A stretch of 64,000 nt of DNA from Phoenix dactylifera (taxonomy: Eukaryota; Streptophyta; Magnoliopsida; Arecales; Arecaceae), in contig NC_052400.1 of NCBI RefSeq assembly GCF_009389715.1, positions 21,235,674-21,299,673 on the forward strand, read 5' to 3'. Below, in pieces: positions 11,201 through 22,732 of this stretch. A program made the translations under genes and the position numbers. Each line of letters begins with the position of its first letter. Positions within the stretch are counted from its first letter, which is position 1. The notes beneath the pieces are model-generated. The model was not told the DNA's origin and did not search any database. It saw nothing but the letters and a program-made list of their open reading frames with translations.

Positions 11201-14200
11201 TATTGTAAAATTCTATCCATGCATTCTTCAATGCACAGTGAAACACTAATACATGTTATGAGCAAACAAAAATTAAATACATATTTCCCTGATGTTATAA
11301 CCTGAGTGAAGATGTTAACCATAGGAATGTAGCCATAACAAGGGTTTCTAGCAGTGGATCAAAATATGTGAAAGAAAAAGATTATATGGCTGACCAACAA
11401 TCTATGGAAAGGCTCAACAGAGAAGATTATTAGTACCTCTGGAAACTCCGTATCAGGTGGTCGTTCCTGAAATTGGACGCTAGGAGCATGCCGGAGCTTT
11501 GAAAGATTATCTAAAAGTTTTGCTCTTATTTCCTCCAATTGCTGGCGTGTATTCTTATTCTCCATATTACTTGGTGCAACATGAAGAGTATAGTCGGGAC
11601 CAAAATACTCATAATATTCATTTTGAGGCATCTTGTCATCAATCTCTACACCGAGTGCAACACCTGTCTGTTCAAAAAAAAAAAAAATTGGAAAAAAAAA
11701 GCATCAAGACACAAAAATTGAATAATGGTGAAATCTGCCACTATAGCAAACTGAATGCCAATACTACCAGAGCCCAGCAAAGATGACTAAGTGACAAAGC
11801 CATTGTGTAAGACCTGGTGCGTCATGCTAGGGTTTTATTCATCAATTTCAGGTTTTTGCATAAAATATAATTGAACAAATATGTGGAAAGAATATCCTTC
11901 AATGGTCTAACAATGTTAAGGATCATGTATCCTATTCCAAAGCGACTTAAAAAAAGGAAAGAAAATGACAACAACCACATCAACAAATATAAGTCCAGTC
12001 CTCCAATACAGATGCAAAGATTTAACAGAAATCTGTTTGAGTTCCAGGTATCTTGATTATAGAAATGAATTTAGAGAAACTTTAGAATAAACAAGAGAAG
12101 GAAAAAGGAGAACTGCATAAGTTTGGTGTTACTTTCAATAGGTGCCATGGTTTTTTTTTTAAGAAGATTAAGAGTGCCAATATTGGAAATTAAAAATTGT
12201 GCTATTGCAGAGGTAAATTGTCAAAATAAAATATGTTACTTATATAACAAGATAGGATTTCAAGGTGTTTGCTGTCAAAAGATCAACTTGACCATAGAAA
12301 CTGACAACAATTAAGCACTTGTAAGTATAGTAGAAAGACAAGGTGGTCTAATCTTTAACGATCTAAAATAGTGTTGAATAAATACCTCATAGCACCAACA
12401 GCGTGCAACATTCCGAATGGTGTATCCACCACCACCCAGCAGCAACAATGGCACATTGAAAGATCTCATAAATCTCACACACTCCGCATGACCTCTGATG
12501 GAAAGGTTAAAACAGCCCAAGCGATCTCCAGATAAAGAATCAGCACCACATTGAAGCACCACGGCACCAGGCCGGAAAACTTCCATCACTTTTCCCACTA
12601 TTGGTTTGAATAGAGATTGATAGCTTTCATCATCAATTCCATCATCTAATGGAATATTTAGAGAGTAATATTTTCCTTTTGCATAGCCAATGTCATGTAT
12701 ATCTCCAGTTCCAGGGAAGTAATCCCCAAATTTATGAAATGAAACAGTCATTACTCTGTCCGTTGTATAGAAAGCCTCCTCGACACCATCTCCATGGTGG
12801 ATATCAATGTCCACATACAGTACACGCTGTAAACAGATGAGAAAGACATACATAACATAAAATGAAGCGTAAATAACAAACAGTGACGCTTGAAATAACA
12901 AAAATACTAAATAATACTAGCAAAAAATATATTATAGGCAACTGCTTGTAACCAAGGTATGCCGTTTTGGTACCGACCCCATACGGTGCCACTCTATTAC
13001 TATACCAGTATGCACGGTATGGGGACCGGTTCAGCGTACTGAGTATCGGTACACCCTCTATACTGCATTACCGGTACAGAATGGGTACAGTACGATATAT
13101 TCTGTGCCGCCTAGTTCGGTGCAATAATGGCATACCTTGCTTGTAACTTATCATTTAATTAACAACTGAAGTTGAAAGAGCATAACATACAGCATAAAAG
13201 TTGCTAAATAATAGTTGTTTATGTCTCTAGTTTTCTCAGGATGCTATTAAGTTAACTTATATAACAATGATTTTTAAAGAATAAAGCTGCAGGGTATGTA
13301 AGCTGACTCACTATTGGACTAAAGATACTAACATAAGGATTTAAAAATGTGCTCACTTTGTAGTTCTATCACTTTAGTTTCATTAGATTATAATAGTAGC
13401 ACCTTGCCCACTTTAACAAGAACACATCCAATGAGCCTAAAGGCAAATAGCCTAGGTAAAAAGCATCTAGGGCTTATATGATGAATAGGACAGGTAAGTT
13501 ACTGTTTTTAATTATATTTAAGTTGGTTTAAGTACATTTCAGTAGATCCCAAAAGTGGGATTATATCATTCATTATTATTTAAACTGCTACTTATGGACA
13601 GTCGACCCTATCTTGAAATCAAATACTAAAGATACTTTTCAGAATGCTTATGAAGCTGTGAGTAGTTTTGTAAGAGGAAAAAACGGAGGGATACGAATTT
13701 AGATTTGCCTTTATGAATCATCAACATATCATCCAAGCCTTCTCAAATAAAAGAGGGGCTGGCAATTCAGTGCCGCACTAAGAGCAGAAAGCTAACATAA
13801 GAAAAGAGCAAATTTTACGCAATTGGTCATCAACTCGGTTTCAAATCTTAAATAATTGGTTCCAAACTCCTGGCCAAGCATTTTAAGGAAACAGTGAAGC
13901 CAAGTACAAACAAGCCCTATTAGATGCAATATGAACTCAAATATGGAAAGGGCAATATTTTGAAGTTTGAGTTGTATTTTACTATTAATGATATTTTACT
14001 CATAGAACTCTAATGTTTCCCTTAACATTTTCACCTCTAGTTATCTCTCTACATCTTATATTCTGCATCTTCCTTTTCTTTCCTACATCTTCTTGTTTTT
14101 CCCTGCTTCAAAAATAATCATATTCGACAAATCAAAAAATGGATAGGATCTTTATGTTCTTCTCCTTCTCTCTTCCCCATCAATCTTCCTTAAGTCTCTC

Positions 14201-16195
14201 ACCTATGCTCTATTTCTTCTCTCCTTACCATCAAATTTGATTGAAAAAATTATAGGTTTACTCCATCATAGGATTTCACCACCATCATTTTGTCGAACAG
14301 AGTATAGCAGATTAACTGTTTCCTAGGTTTAAACTCCCTCCAGAAAATGCTAAGTGGTGAATCCATACATCACCATCGGCTAGCGATCAATGCCAACTTC
14401 TCTATATCTGAACAAATCCTTTTGAGGATCCTTTAGCTCCAGTTAGTTCTATATATTGAAAGATTTCATTTTAATTGTGTGAGATCGAATAGATAATTGT
14501 TTCATTCTATTGTGTCTAATATCACTTTCCTGGTCCCCTATTAAAACAACATTCTTTATCTGTTGTTATCTACCTCTAAAAGTCCCACCTTTCGTTCGTT
14601 TTCTTTCTGGGATTTCTACCGTTTGAACTATTAATTCGTACAATTCTTTGTGATTCACGTGAATGTACTACGCATTTTTCACTTTCTGATACTTCTTGGA
14701 CTTGATTAGCCTTAGAGCCATTTCCCCCACAATCCTCCTAGCTCCTCTTATCTTATATTTTGATCTTATTTTCCCTCTTCTACATTTACCATCATTTACA
14801 TTAGCATAAAAAAATCCGATGCACAGCAAAGAACCACAAAAACACAAAAGGCAGCAAACAAGCATCCAAGATATAAACAGGGATCCAAATTGACATCTTC
14901 ATCTTCACTGTGCTTATTGAATGCTTTATCTCAAAGTCTAGATACAATACTTATGACCCATAAATTTTGCCACATCTTTTCAGTGTCAGCGATAAAGCCA
15001 GAAGAAAGGCAAGCTGCCACCACAGGTTCATAACAATGAGATGCATCTTATCTATCAAGGGCAGTATCACCATTATCAAAAAGTGACAAAATGAACAATC
15101 AAATAATCTTCTTCTCAGATATGCTCAGCACCAAGAGACAATTATTACATGATGATGGAGGACTTGCCAAAAGCAGCTTGATAATTTCTTATGTAAATAC
15201 ACAGGATGATAAAAAACTAGCAAAAACAGCCAAATCATTTAATGTTCTTAAGAGTAAAAGCTTGCAGAAATGTAACACAGAAAATTTGGCCTCAGATGGC
15301 ATATTAATCAAATAAAAAAAAAGGCAGTGAAAAAAGGCCAAAAAGATTTCAAGAACCAATTTGTTGTGTTTTCAACTAAATTCTCTCCACAGAAGCTCCA
15401 GCACAGCCATTCTCTACTGTTTCCATGACTCTAGACATATCAACATGGAAGGAAAATTGAAAAAAATTTCAAGAACCAAAACTTCTCCTTCCAGAAACTC
15501 ACAGAAGCTCTGGCATAGCCAGACTCTACACTATTTCTCTTAGAATATCAATCTATCACTCCATAAAAAGAAAAGGGGAAATAAAAATCTCTAAGAACAC
15601 AAACAAAGCCAAAACAAAAACAAGAAAAAGAAAAGAAAAAAAGCCTTAAAAGATGCGAGAAGCGCACCTCATGCCTCTTGAGGAGCTCGAGGATGGCAAG
15701 GACGATGTCGTTGACATAGCAGAACCCGGAGGCCTCGCACTTCTTGGCATGGTGGAGTCCGCCCGCCCAGTTGATGGCGATATCATGCCCATGGTTGAGC
15801 TTGATGGCGCCGCCGACAGAGCCACCGGCGTAGGTCTGACAGAAGCTATAGAGGCCGTCGAAGACGGGGCAGTCCTCGCCGACGTTGAAGCGCTTGAGGG
15901 CGCGGATCTGGTCCTGCTGCGTCTCCGGCGTGATCGACCTCAGAAAGCCGATATAGTCGTCGGCGTGGAAGCGGCAGAGGTCGCGCTCGCGAGCGGGTAG
16001 GGGCTTGAGGACCTGCAAGTGGTGGAGGAGGCCGTAGTGGGCAAGGAGGGAGTGGGTCATCCGGATCCGGTGGGGCTTCATCGGGTGGCCCTGGCCGTAG
16101 TAGTAGTTCCCCACCTCCGTATCGTAGAAGTAGCACACCTTTCGCTTCGTTCCATCCGTCCCCACCGACGGCAACGAGTTGCCCCCCGTCTCCAT
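3753..16195 (-). CDS. HDA19: Class I (RPD3-type) histone deacetylase, HDA19-like
   Basis: Zinc-dependent nuclear lysine deacetylase that represses transcription within corepressor complexes. The exons I deduce (minus, 5' to 3') are 16195-15668, 12826-12386, 11667-11437, 7658-7567, 7468-7414, 4030-3959 and 3863-3753. All introns are GT-AG and the phases close, giving 509 residues against about 501 for Arabidopsis HDA19. The start [12 protein letters not shown] matches the family N-terminus. Catalytic and zinc-site blocks are present: [19 protein letters not shown] (tandem His) in exon 1; [28 protein letters not shown] and GGGGYTIRN in exon 2. Exon 3 has [18 protein letters not shown], exon 4 the acidic [10 protein letters not shown] tail, and exon 7 ends in [10 protein letters not shown]...YPKS. 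One residue is missing in exon 1 at [11 protein letters not shown], where the family has two residues before DIAINW. Exon 6 is the least certain. Introns 1, 3 and 5 are long and repeat-laden. The family is certain; HDA19 rather than another class I paralogue is likely. Confidence 0.93.
4641..5364 (-). mobile_element. Gypsy-type 3' LTR with polypurine tract and polyprotein tail
   Basis: On the minus strand the purine run AAGGGGGAAAGAA (about 5377-5365) directly precedes TGTGAAGGCC, as a polypurine tract precedes a 3' LTR. Just upstream the frame reads [11 protein letters not shown], resembling the extreme C-terminus of a gypsy polyprotein. The LTR would be about 720 bp. The lower boundary near 4641 is approximate and the 5' LTR is not in the window. 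It is GC-rich with purine-rich blocks, unlike its surroundings. Confidence 0.5.
5569..5720 (-). mobile_element. TRIM-family LTR (copy A) with Met-tRNA primer-binding site
   Basis: On the minus strand an LTR of about 138 bp starts TGTGGAGACCTGTGCGGG at 5720 and ends near 5583. It is followed by TGGTATCAGAGC (5580-5569), the usual primer-binding site complementary to initiator Met-tRNA. Inside lie AGTCCCACATCG (5693-5682) and CTTATATAAG (5647 region), about 27 bases apart. The internal region and the second LTR were not found, so it is truncated next to the gypsy LTR. Confidence 0.7.
6035..6214. mobile_element. Foldback MITE-like element
   Basis: Two arms of about 72 bases (6035-6106 and 6143-6214) are near-perfect reverse complements around a 36-base centre. 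They start ATTATTGG and end CCAATAAT. Each arm contains its own smaller palindrome (GTCCACC...GGTGGAC). I saw no obvious target duplication beyond the A/T-rich flanks. Confidence 0.75.
6281..6330. repeat. CT microsatellite followed by G run
   Basis: About fifteen CT dinucleotides are followed by a short GT stretch and a run of about ten G. It sits in intron 5 of the histone deacetylase gene. Confidence 0.95.
7041..7110 (+). mobile_element. tRNA-derived (SINE-like) relic
   Basis: CCAAGTTGGTAGGAC resembles a Pol III A box. A stem CTTCT...AGAAG stands where the anticodon arm would be, and TTGCTTCAATCC resembles a B box with normal tRNA spacing. It does not fold as a functional tRNA, having mismatched acceptor ends, so a SINE head or tRNA pseudogene is likelier. 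Confidence 0.45.
8241..8294. repeat. TA then GT microsatellite
   Basis: About ten TA units pass into about sixteen mostly GT units. It lies in intron 3 of the histone deacetylase gene. Confidence 0.95.
10317..10364. repeat. 24-bp direct tandem duplication
   Basis: The unit AAGTCTGTCTCCTAATTTTA plus four bases occurs twice head to tail with no mismatch (10317-10340 and 10341-10364). Confidence 0.9.
10470..10640 (-). other. Coding-like fragment of unknown origin inside an intron
   Basis: The minus strand reads [20 protein letters not shown] then [20 protein letters not shown]. This alternating charged and alanine-rich pattern looks like an alpha-helical coiled coil rather than random AT-rich sequence. 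I do not recognise the protein. The frame stays open into 10401, but the upstream part is unclear. It could be a captured exon, a retrocopy scrap or part of a transposon protein. Confidence 0.3.
12827..15667 (-). other. Intron 1 of histone deacetylase gene
   Basis: This 2.8-kb AT-rich intron contains one clearly bounded hAT-like MITE (12953-13139). No other coding signal was seen. Confidence 0.7.
12945..13147. mobile_element. hAT-like MITE with 8-bp target duplication
   Basis: The element spans 12953-13139 (187 bp) and has perfect 11-bp inverted ends, CAAGGTATGCC and GGCATACCTTG. It is flanked by the direct repeat CTTGTAAC at 12945-12952 and 13140-13147. The 8-bp duplication and the CAAGG-type terminus are the hallmarks of the hAT superfamily. 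The interior is rich in GGTACC-like and CGGTAC motifs and has no coding capacity. Confidence 0.88.
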
Positions 16196-17964
16196 ATCAC
16201 CGCCGCCCCCGCCCCCGCCGCCCCGCTGCCGCCGAGCCTATTGCTCTCTCTCTCCCTCTCTGGAAACCCCAATCGAAGAAGCATGCAACGAACCCTTTTC
16301 CCTGCCTCTCTGAAGCGGGAACTCGATCTTCCCTTCTCTCTTTCCGGAAACCCTAATCGGGCTTGCTCGGGATAAAGAAGAAGTCGGCGATCGACGTCTT
16401 CGAGGAGAAAGAGGTAGAGCGTATTTACGACAACGGGAGGGCGAAGCTGAGCAGAGAATTCGGCTTTGGACGCTCGCTCTGATGAAGAGAGAAGAGTTGG
16501 GAGTTGGATTGTCGGGGGATTTATGTGAGAGCAGGGTCAGGCGGTTTTCTTTCTTTCCTACAGAAGAGACCGGTTGTCGGGGCTTCTGCGCCGCTGCCAA
16601 GTGAGTGGATTTTTATCGGCTCCGCTCATCCAGTCGCGCACGCATGGAGATAGGATGAAAGGTCTAGGTGCCACTCCCGGGCAAACTCAGGATGAACTTT
16701 GAGACTAGCCTCGGTGATAAAAGGCACAGAAGGGACGAGACTTGTGATCTCTGGAATCACGATTCACGACTCTAGGTTGGCTGCAGTAGACGGGCGGTGC
16801 ATCTATGATATAAGCTCAGGCCGGTACGGAAGAGAGTCATCCTTAGGACAGACTACCGAGTGATTTCATGACATCGGGCGATAGAGCGATGGCCACCTCC
16901 TACTCAAGAATATCTAGCTGATGGTTGGTTGCAACTCATTTTAGAATGCTCATTTATTTCGAAAGGCAAATACGACAGCGGACTAAATCGCCTTCTTTGC
17001 TACTCACCATTTGAAAAATGTTATATAAACAAGGATTAGTTCTGCTTTCCTACTCTTATGTACTCTTATTTCTCTTGATACTAATGGTAGAATTCGTGCG
17101 TGAGCTACTGTAGTACTTTTTTTTTAAAAAAAAAAACCCTCTAGGTGCCCCAAAGACTTGGGCTGACGTGGCAGCATATGATTGGAAGAAAATGACATTA
17201 TTTATTTTTGTGGTTCTATTGCTGTTTCCAGCCATTATGCTTCCAGATCAATAATACGTAACAAGAAGTACTAATAGTTCATGGAATTTTAATTTTTTTT
17301 TTTGCTGCACCCGTCGATATATGCCCATGATGGTTTAGCTTAACTATGTGATGATAACAAGGGGTCTAAAAAAAGGTGGGACATCTGGATGTTCCGGAAG
17401 TCGAACACACTTGGATGCTAATGCCATATCTCAGGAAAAAAAAAAAGTTATACCTAGCACCACTTGCAAGCAGAAAAACAATCAAAAATTAAAAAAAAAA
17501 AAAAAATCATGGTGGCGTGTAATTGATATTACTGCATGCTGATTGAAAATTTCACTTCTTCCTCACATCTCACTTTGTTTCAGGTTATAATCCTTCAAGT
17601 GTATGGCTGGAAATTGAATCTTGGACTTCCACACACATCCCTCTCATTGCCAATAATTTGGTGGAATGTATTGAGAGTCACATGGATCAGTGCATAAATC
17701 CTAGAGAACAGCAGATAGAACAGCATGCAACTTTCTAGGCAGTGGAGCTGCTCGAAATACTCGGTGACAGCTTCCAATCGGCTCTTGGAGCTGGAGAACA
17801 AGAGATCTTAGAGATGGTCTCCGTATTAAAAGAGAGTTTTGATCGTTTCCACCTTGTCTTTGAGAACATATAAGGTGTATGCTCCTTCTCTGTCTCTCTC
17901 TCAGACATGAGGTTAAATAGTGTCCATAATGTCACAGAAATTAGTGTCCTGGAGCTGCTTCCTT
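16196..17964. other. Histone deacetylase 5' flank and pentatricopeptide gene 3' flank
   Basis: The 16196-16600 part is GC-rich with pyrimidine runs and should contain the histone deacetylase promoter and leader. The remainder shows no gene. Short A/T homopolymers occur at 17119-17136 and 17490-17506. Confidence 0.5.
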
Positions 17965-20004
17965 CTAGGTGAGTTGCAACTCCTGTGCTCCAATCCAACT
18001 GCAACCAGGAACTTTGTAGAGTCCCCTATCTAACATCATCTTCCTTAGTTTTCCCACATCATTCCATCTTCCCTGCCCAGCATATATATTGGATAGTATC
18101 ACCAAAGGAGTCGGACTTTTAGGCTCCAACTTAGAAAGCCTGTCAGCCATCACTGTAGCAAGTGCAGCATCAGAATAACACCCACAAGCACCAAGTAAAG
18201 AAGAATATACAGAAGCTGAAGGCTCAGGAATCTCTTGTATCAGTTTCCAGGCTTCAGCAAGCTTCCCAGCTCGACTCAATAGATCAACCATGCAACCAAA
18301 ATGTTTGGCAGTTGGATTAATACCATAATCTCTACTCATCATCTTAAATAATTCCCAGCCTTTCTCAACCTGACCGGTATGACTACAAACTGAAAGTAGG
18401 ACTAGAAAAGTAGCTGAATTGGGCTCCACCTTTTGCTCTCGCATTATTCTGAAAATTTCAAGCGCTAAGCCATTCTCTCCATTCTTGCCATATCCAGAAA
18501 TTATCGCATTCCATAATGCTGGATCGCCTGATTTTCTTTCATTGCCACCAAATATCCTACGAGCATGAAGAGAACGTCCGCATTTCATGTACAAATCTAT
18601 CAGGGCTGTTTGGAAATACTCATCTCCATAATCCGCTCGAGTTCTAATGACATGGCAGTGGATCTCTTTGCCATGTTGGAGATCTGAAATGGATGAACAA
18701 GCCTGTAGAAGACTTGTTATGGAATCTAAACTTGGATGCGCAGCTCCCTCTAATTGCATCTGAGAGAAGAACCTAAAAGCTTCAGCCACATTCCCCTGTT
18801 GTGAAAACCCATAAATCAGCACATTCCATGAAGTCATATCAGGTTTGAAACCTTCTGATCTTAACCGGTGGAACAACTTCATGGCAATTTCAGGGCATCC
18901 ATTCGAGAGCAACCCTGAAATCATCGTGTTCCATGTTACCAAATTCCTGTCTTTGATTTTTGAAAATACCCGATCAGCCAATTCCACAGACCCGCATTTG
19001 CAATACATGTCAAGCAGAGCTGTTTCTATCTTGACATCGTCGCCCACTTCATATTTCAAGTAATAACAGTGTATCTGTTTACCAAGCAGCAAAGCCAATA
19101 GTTTTGAGCACGCAGAGAGAATAGAAAGCAATGTCGACGAATTGGTCTGTTGCCCATGCAAAGTTGTGACTTCCCTAAACAAATCCAAAGCCATGGAAAA
19201 GGCCCCATTGCGTAGAAATCCCGAAATCATTGCATTGTAGCTGACTATATTCTTTTCATCAATCAGTGCAAAGACCCTTCGAGCCGGACCTAAGTCTGCA
19301 CAATTTGAGTACATGGTCAGGAGCGCCGTCGCAACATAGCCATCCGATTCATGCCCCATTTTTATCGAAAGGCCATGCAGCTGCTTTCCTTGCTCTGACG
19401 TTCCACAGGCAGGCAGCACACTCGCAATGGTAACAGAATTCGGGCGGAACCCTTCCATCCTAAGGCGTTTGAAGGCGCGCAGAGATTCCTCGAAATGCCC
19501 GCATTGGGAGAAGCCAGAGATGATAGCATTAAAAGAAGGGAGGGTTGGGTTGGGAATTCTGTCGAACATTTTGAGGGCATCTTGTAGTAGCCGTAGCTTC
19601 ATATAGGCCCCTGTAAGAGCGGTGGCCGTGTAGATATGGGTCTCGAAGCCGCATCTTATGATGTGGGCGTGGAGCTGTCGGGCTTGTGGGATCGATTGGA
19701 GGTTCCCACATGATTTGAGGAGGAAGGGGAAGGTAAAGCTATCGGGTTGGATGGAAGCGGCGTGGATTCGGGCGTAGAACGAGAGGGCTTCTCGGTATCG
19801 CCCGTTAGAGACCAGCTTCGAAATTTCGCGCCTCATCGGGACGTTGGGTTGCATCTCCCATGCAAATAAGTAACGGATGGCCGTAAATTGCTGAAAGAGA
19901 TGGTCGCTACGACGCCAGCATCTTGCCTGGGGTTCTTTAAAGGAAGGGCGGTGATTCGGGACACGCCCGGTTGCGCCCAAAGCTACGGCCTCCGCCCATC
20001 TCAT
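17965..20004 (-). CDS. Pentatricopeptide repeat protein, PLS class with E domain
   Basis: Intronless gene of 679 residues. Pentatricopeptide proteins bind organellar RNA base by base and guide editing, splicing or stability. The N-terminus is arginine-rich and poor in acids, fitting a mitochondrial or plastid targeting peptide; a second possible start is Met51 (MQPNVPMRR). Repeats run from about residue 60 to 590 with typical blocks such as PSFNAIISGFSQCGHFEESL, VSYNAMISGFLRNGAFSMAL, VTWNTMISGLLSNGCPEIAM and LWNAIISGYGKNGENGLALE. An E-type tail follows: SVYSSLLGACG, then LVILSNIYAGQGRWNDVGKL and VPGCSWI. The protein stops at GAQELQLT, so there is no DYW deaminase domain. If it is an editing factor it would need a partner deaminase. 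The frame is uninterrupted. Target RNA and organelle cannot be read from the sequence. Confidence 0.93.
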   Translation of the reverse strand: MRWAEAVALGATGRVPNHRPSFKEPQARCWRRSDHLFQQFTAIRYLFAWEMQPNVPMRREISKLVSNGRYREALSFYARIHAASIQPDSFTFPFLLKSCGNLQSIPQARQLHAHIIRCGFETHIYTATALTGAYMKLRLLQDALKMFDRIPNPTLPSFNAIISGFSQCGHFEESLRAFKRLRMEGFRPNSVTIASVLPACGTSEQGKQLHGLSIKMGHESDGYVATALLTMYSNCADLGPARRVFALIDEKNIVSYNAMISGFLRNGAFSMALDLFREVTTLHGQQTNSSTLLSILSACSKLLALLLGKQIHCYYLKYEVGDDVKIETALLDMYCKCGSVELADRVFSKIKDRNLVTWNTMISGLLSNGCPEIAMKLFHRLRSEGFKPDMTSWNVLIYGFSQQGNVAEAFRFFSQMQLEGAAHPSLDSITSLLQACSSISDLQHGKEIHCHVIRTRADYGDEYFQTALIDLYMKCGRSLHARRIFGGNERKSGDPALWNAIISGYGKNGENGLALEIFRIMREQKVEPNSATFLVLLSVCSHTGQVEKGWELFKMMSRDYGINPTAKHFGCMVDLLSRAGKLAEAWKLIQEIPEPSASVYSSLLGACGCYSDAALATVMADRLSKLEPKSPTPLVILSNIYAGQGRWNDVGKLRKMMLDRGLYKVPGCSWIGAQELQLT

Positions 20005-20970
20005 TCTATGTATATCTTTGCATGCCAGCCACTGGAATATCTTTTTCGCCAGCTAGCAGCGCGCCTACTTTGGTGGTACCAATAAGTATTTAATATTTTT
20101 ATAGAATATATTAATAATTAATACATAAATAAATATATTAATAATTTATTATAATGTATTTTATATGATTAATAAATATGTTTTTATGGAATGTATCATG
20201 GGATAAATTTTGATACTATGATGAGTGATCCTAAATTTTCATTGAATACCAACCACATTACTTATGGATATTCCGAAATGAACATAGCATATCAAATGTG
20301 GTCTTAAATTATTGAGGATCAGTTTACCTCAAGATAAGGATCACCAGTGATCTAAGATCATATCTATGATTCCATTTGGGTCACCAAACGCTATCATAAG
20401 GTAGAATATAATATTCACTAATAAACAAATAATTTTAGTCCTCAAATGGGAATTTAGCAACAGAAACTCAGCACAAAATTAATTCAAGCACAATAAAAAA
20501 CTAAGTTTCCTGCTTCAAGATACAAACAAGAAGCATCCCTCCGCTTTCCACCACCTGCTCATTAATAGGTTTATCACTAATTTTAAAATTTAAAACCTAA
20601 ATAATCATCATAAACCAAACTATAATCTTTTAAAAGAAAAGCATATCAAACTATATCGGAAACTCACCAGATGTACAAATTGTAAGCACTTTCTGATGAA
20701 TCGATTTGAGCCAGACATTTCTGACTAATTTAACAGGAAGTTTATATGAATTCCTTGATTTTTTTCAGTTGGTTGAACAATGCATTTTATGGACCTCTGA
20801 GCTGCCTTACATGAAGACTATCCATAACAGATTCATACTCCAGAAGGTACCGCCTTCCAAGTACATATATTAAAAAGAAGAAAAAAAAGGAAAACATAAC
20901 CATAAAACTAATTGGCAATTGGACATTGTCTTTTGCTGTCTTCAGCTGCAATACCATTGCTTTGACTCTA
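20005..20970. other. AT-rich spacer with one copy of a dispersed repeat
   Basis: Upstream of the pentatricopeptide gene. 20085-20200 is extremely AT-rich, and 20170-20400 is one member of an inverted repeat pair (partner at 27958-28200). No gene was seen. Confidence 0.6.
20170..20400 (+). repeat. Dispersed AT-rich repeat, copy 1
   Basis: Shares an ordered series of blocks with the minus strand of 27958-28200: TTTTTATGGAAT, ACTTATGGATA or ACTCATGGATA, ATTGAGGATCAG or ATCGAGGATCAG, AGGATCA, GTGATCTAAG or GTGATCCAAG, and ATTTGGGTCACCAA. It ends TTTGGGTCACCAAACG. This is probably a non-autonomous DNA element; the termini were not resolved. Confidence 0.65.
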
Positions 20971-21534
20971 CTACATATGCAAATCTAACTGGTTGATCAT
21001 CTCCTTCATATCAAACCCAAAATAGCTGTCAAAGTGATCAAGGGGTCATAGACGAAGCAAGAGACTACATCCTTCAGTGTCACAACACCAATAACTTCCA
21101 GGTCATCACCCTTAACTACGTAAGCCCGGTGAACTGATCTTGATGCCAAACTCTATCACACTTCCAAGGGAAGCAACACGTGCACATGTTACTGGTGCCA
21201 CTAATGTTCTCGCTGAGTCCATATCAACTGAACTTTGGTCTTTATGCAATCCATTACTGTTAGATGCCTGAAAGAAGCAAAGAAACCATTAAAAGCTATA
21301 AACATGAAAGAAAAGTTCACTAGTTGAATGCATGCAGGTAACAAGCATAAGAGCTCAATATAATGTGGCAAAAAATACAGAAGAGTTGCGGCTTGGTGAA
21401 AGGCCAAATCATGCATTCACTTCGACAAAAATATGAACATGTACAGCCCCTCAATGCAAAACCATCCATTTCTGGTCATTTGTTTTATTGGCCCTGGCCG
21501 ATCTACAGGCCACCTATTAAGTTGAACATGTTTC

Positions 21535-21655
21535 TGAGAGACAAGGCGGGAATGCCGCCAACCTGGTTCAAACCCAGAAACCCTCCAGTGGGAGAGGAAT
21601 GCCAGCCCGCTGATCTATGTCTTGTTGGTCATAATCATTTGAGCATAGCTGGATC
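21535..21655 (+). mobile_element. SINE-like repeat with B-box motif
   Basis: CTGGTTCAAACCCAG (21561-21575) fits the Pol III B-box consensus GGTTCRANNCC exactly. A GCGGGAATGCCGC hairpin lies just upstream. No convincing A box and no tRNA fold is present. It lies inside an intron of the CBS pseudogene. Confidence 0.35.
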
Positions 21656-22732
21656 AAGATAGTAATAACACTACAAAAAATAATGTCTATTGATATCTGA
21701 GCACCCTGCCAAGAGTATTTGTGTCAAAATAGCTCGCTCAGAAAATTGTACATAGATTGCCTTGAAAAAGCCAAAAAGAATAGCTTATATTATCTGATGC
21801 ACATTGGAGGAAAGAGGAAAAATTTCAACAGCCCTCTTCATTGAATTTTTAAAGCAAGTCATGACAAATATTCATTCATAAGCAGCTCTCCTGTCTGGTA
21901 TAATTTTGCAGGGGCCCCATATAAAAAATATGCAGCCAGACTCACAAATGACTTAATAATCTTTTCTGTTTAGATGAGTGAAATAGTTTTATGTAACTTA
22001 GAGTCTGACTATCAATTGTTATCACAGATAATTCACAACAATCACCAGAAATTGGAGAAGAGTGCAGGCCAAAGCAACAAAGATCTGATATCACGTATCC
22101 TCTTCTCTCTTTGGTTATACTGGTTCCACGTTTATCTCTCTTTCTTTTCAAACTACACTGATGTTTGAGTTTCTTTCTTCCTTTTAATTATCTTCATAGA
22201 TCTCTCTCAACATCCCCTGGAAATTCTTCCTTACACTTCTGATGTAAATAATCTATCCTATCAATAAATAGCTGGTGGCATCACTGCCTCCTTTTACAGA
22301 AAAAACAACATATGTTCATACCACCAACAATCTTCCTGTTGGCTTCCTCTGTAACTGGAAGTCCTACTAGTTGATTGTCTTTCATGCGTTTGAAAGTTTC
22401 TAGGATCAACTCATCACTCTTGATGCTAATGACCTGACAATGTGAATATAAATTAACCAGAACAAGCACAAGACACAGTTTTGTATGAACATGGATGTTA
22501 CAACTTAGTTCTTTACCGCATTTCCAGAAAAACAATAAGTACCCAAGAATAATAAATGAATTAAGAAATATGAATGTTATCATAAGTTCGCCATGAATTT
22601 GGTTTATCAGATAGTCTCATTTGCCTTTCATGGTGCAGTGTGCAGCAAACTCATCGACTCATCACTGTATTGGAGGCATAATGCTATAGAAAAGTGAGTC
22701 AGAAACAAAGTAGTTCCAGGAATATTCTCAAA

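Larger units (their letters stand above)
7659..11436 (-). other. Intron 3 of histone deacetylase gene
   Basis: This 3.8-kb intron contains a TA/GT microsatellite (8241-8294), a duplicated 24-mer (10317-10364) and a stretch that reads like a coding fragment (about 10640-10470, minus). No exon of the host gene is expected here because the flanking exons join in phase. Confidence 0.6.

Noticed and set aside
15653-16000. Plus-strand frames over the first histone deacetylase exon
   Set aside because: Shadows of the GC-rich minus-strand exon; low-complexity Val/Ala/Glu content and no motif.
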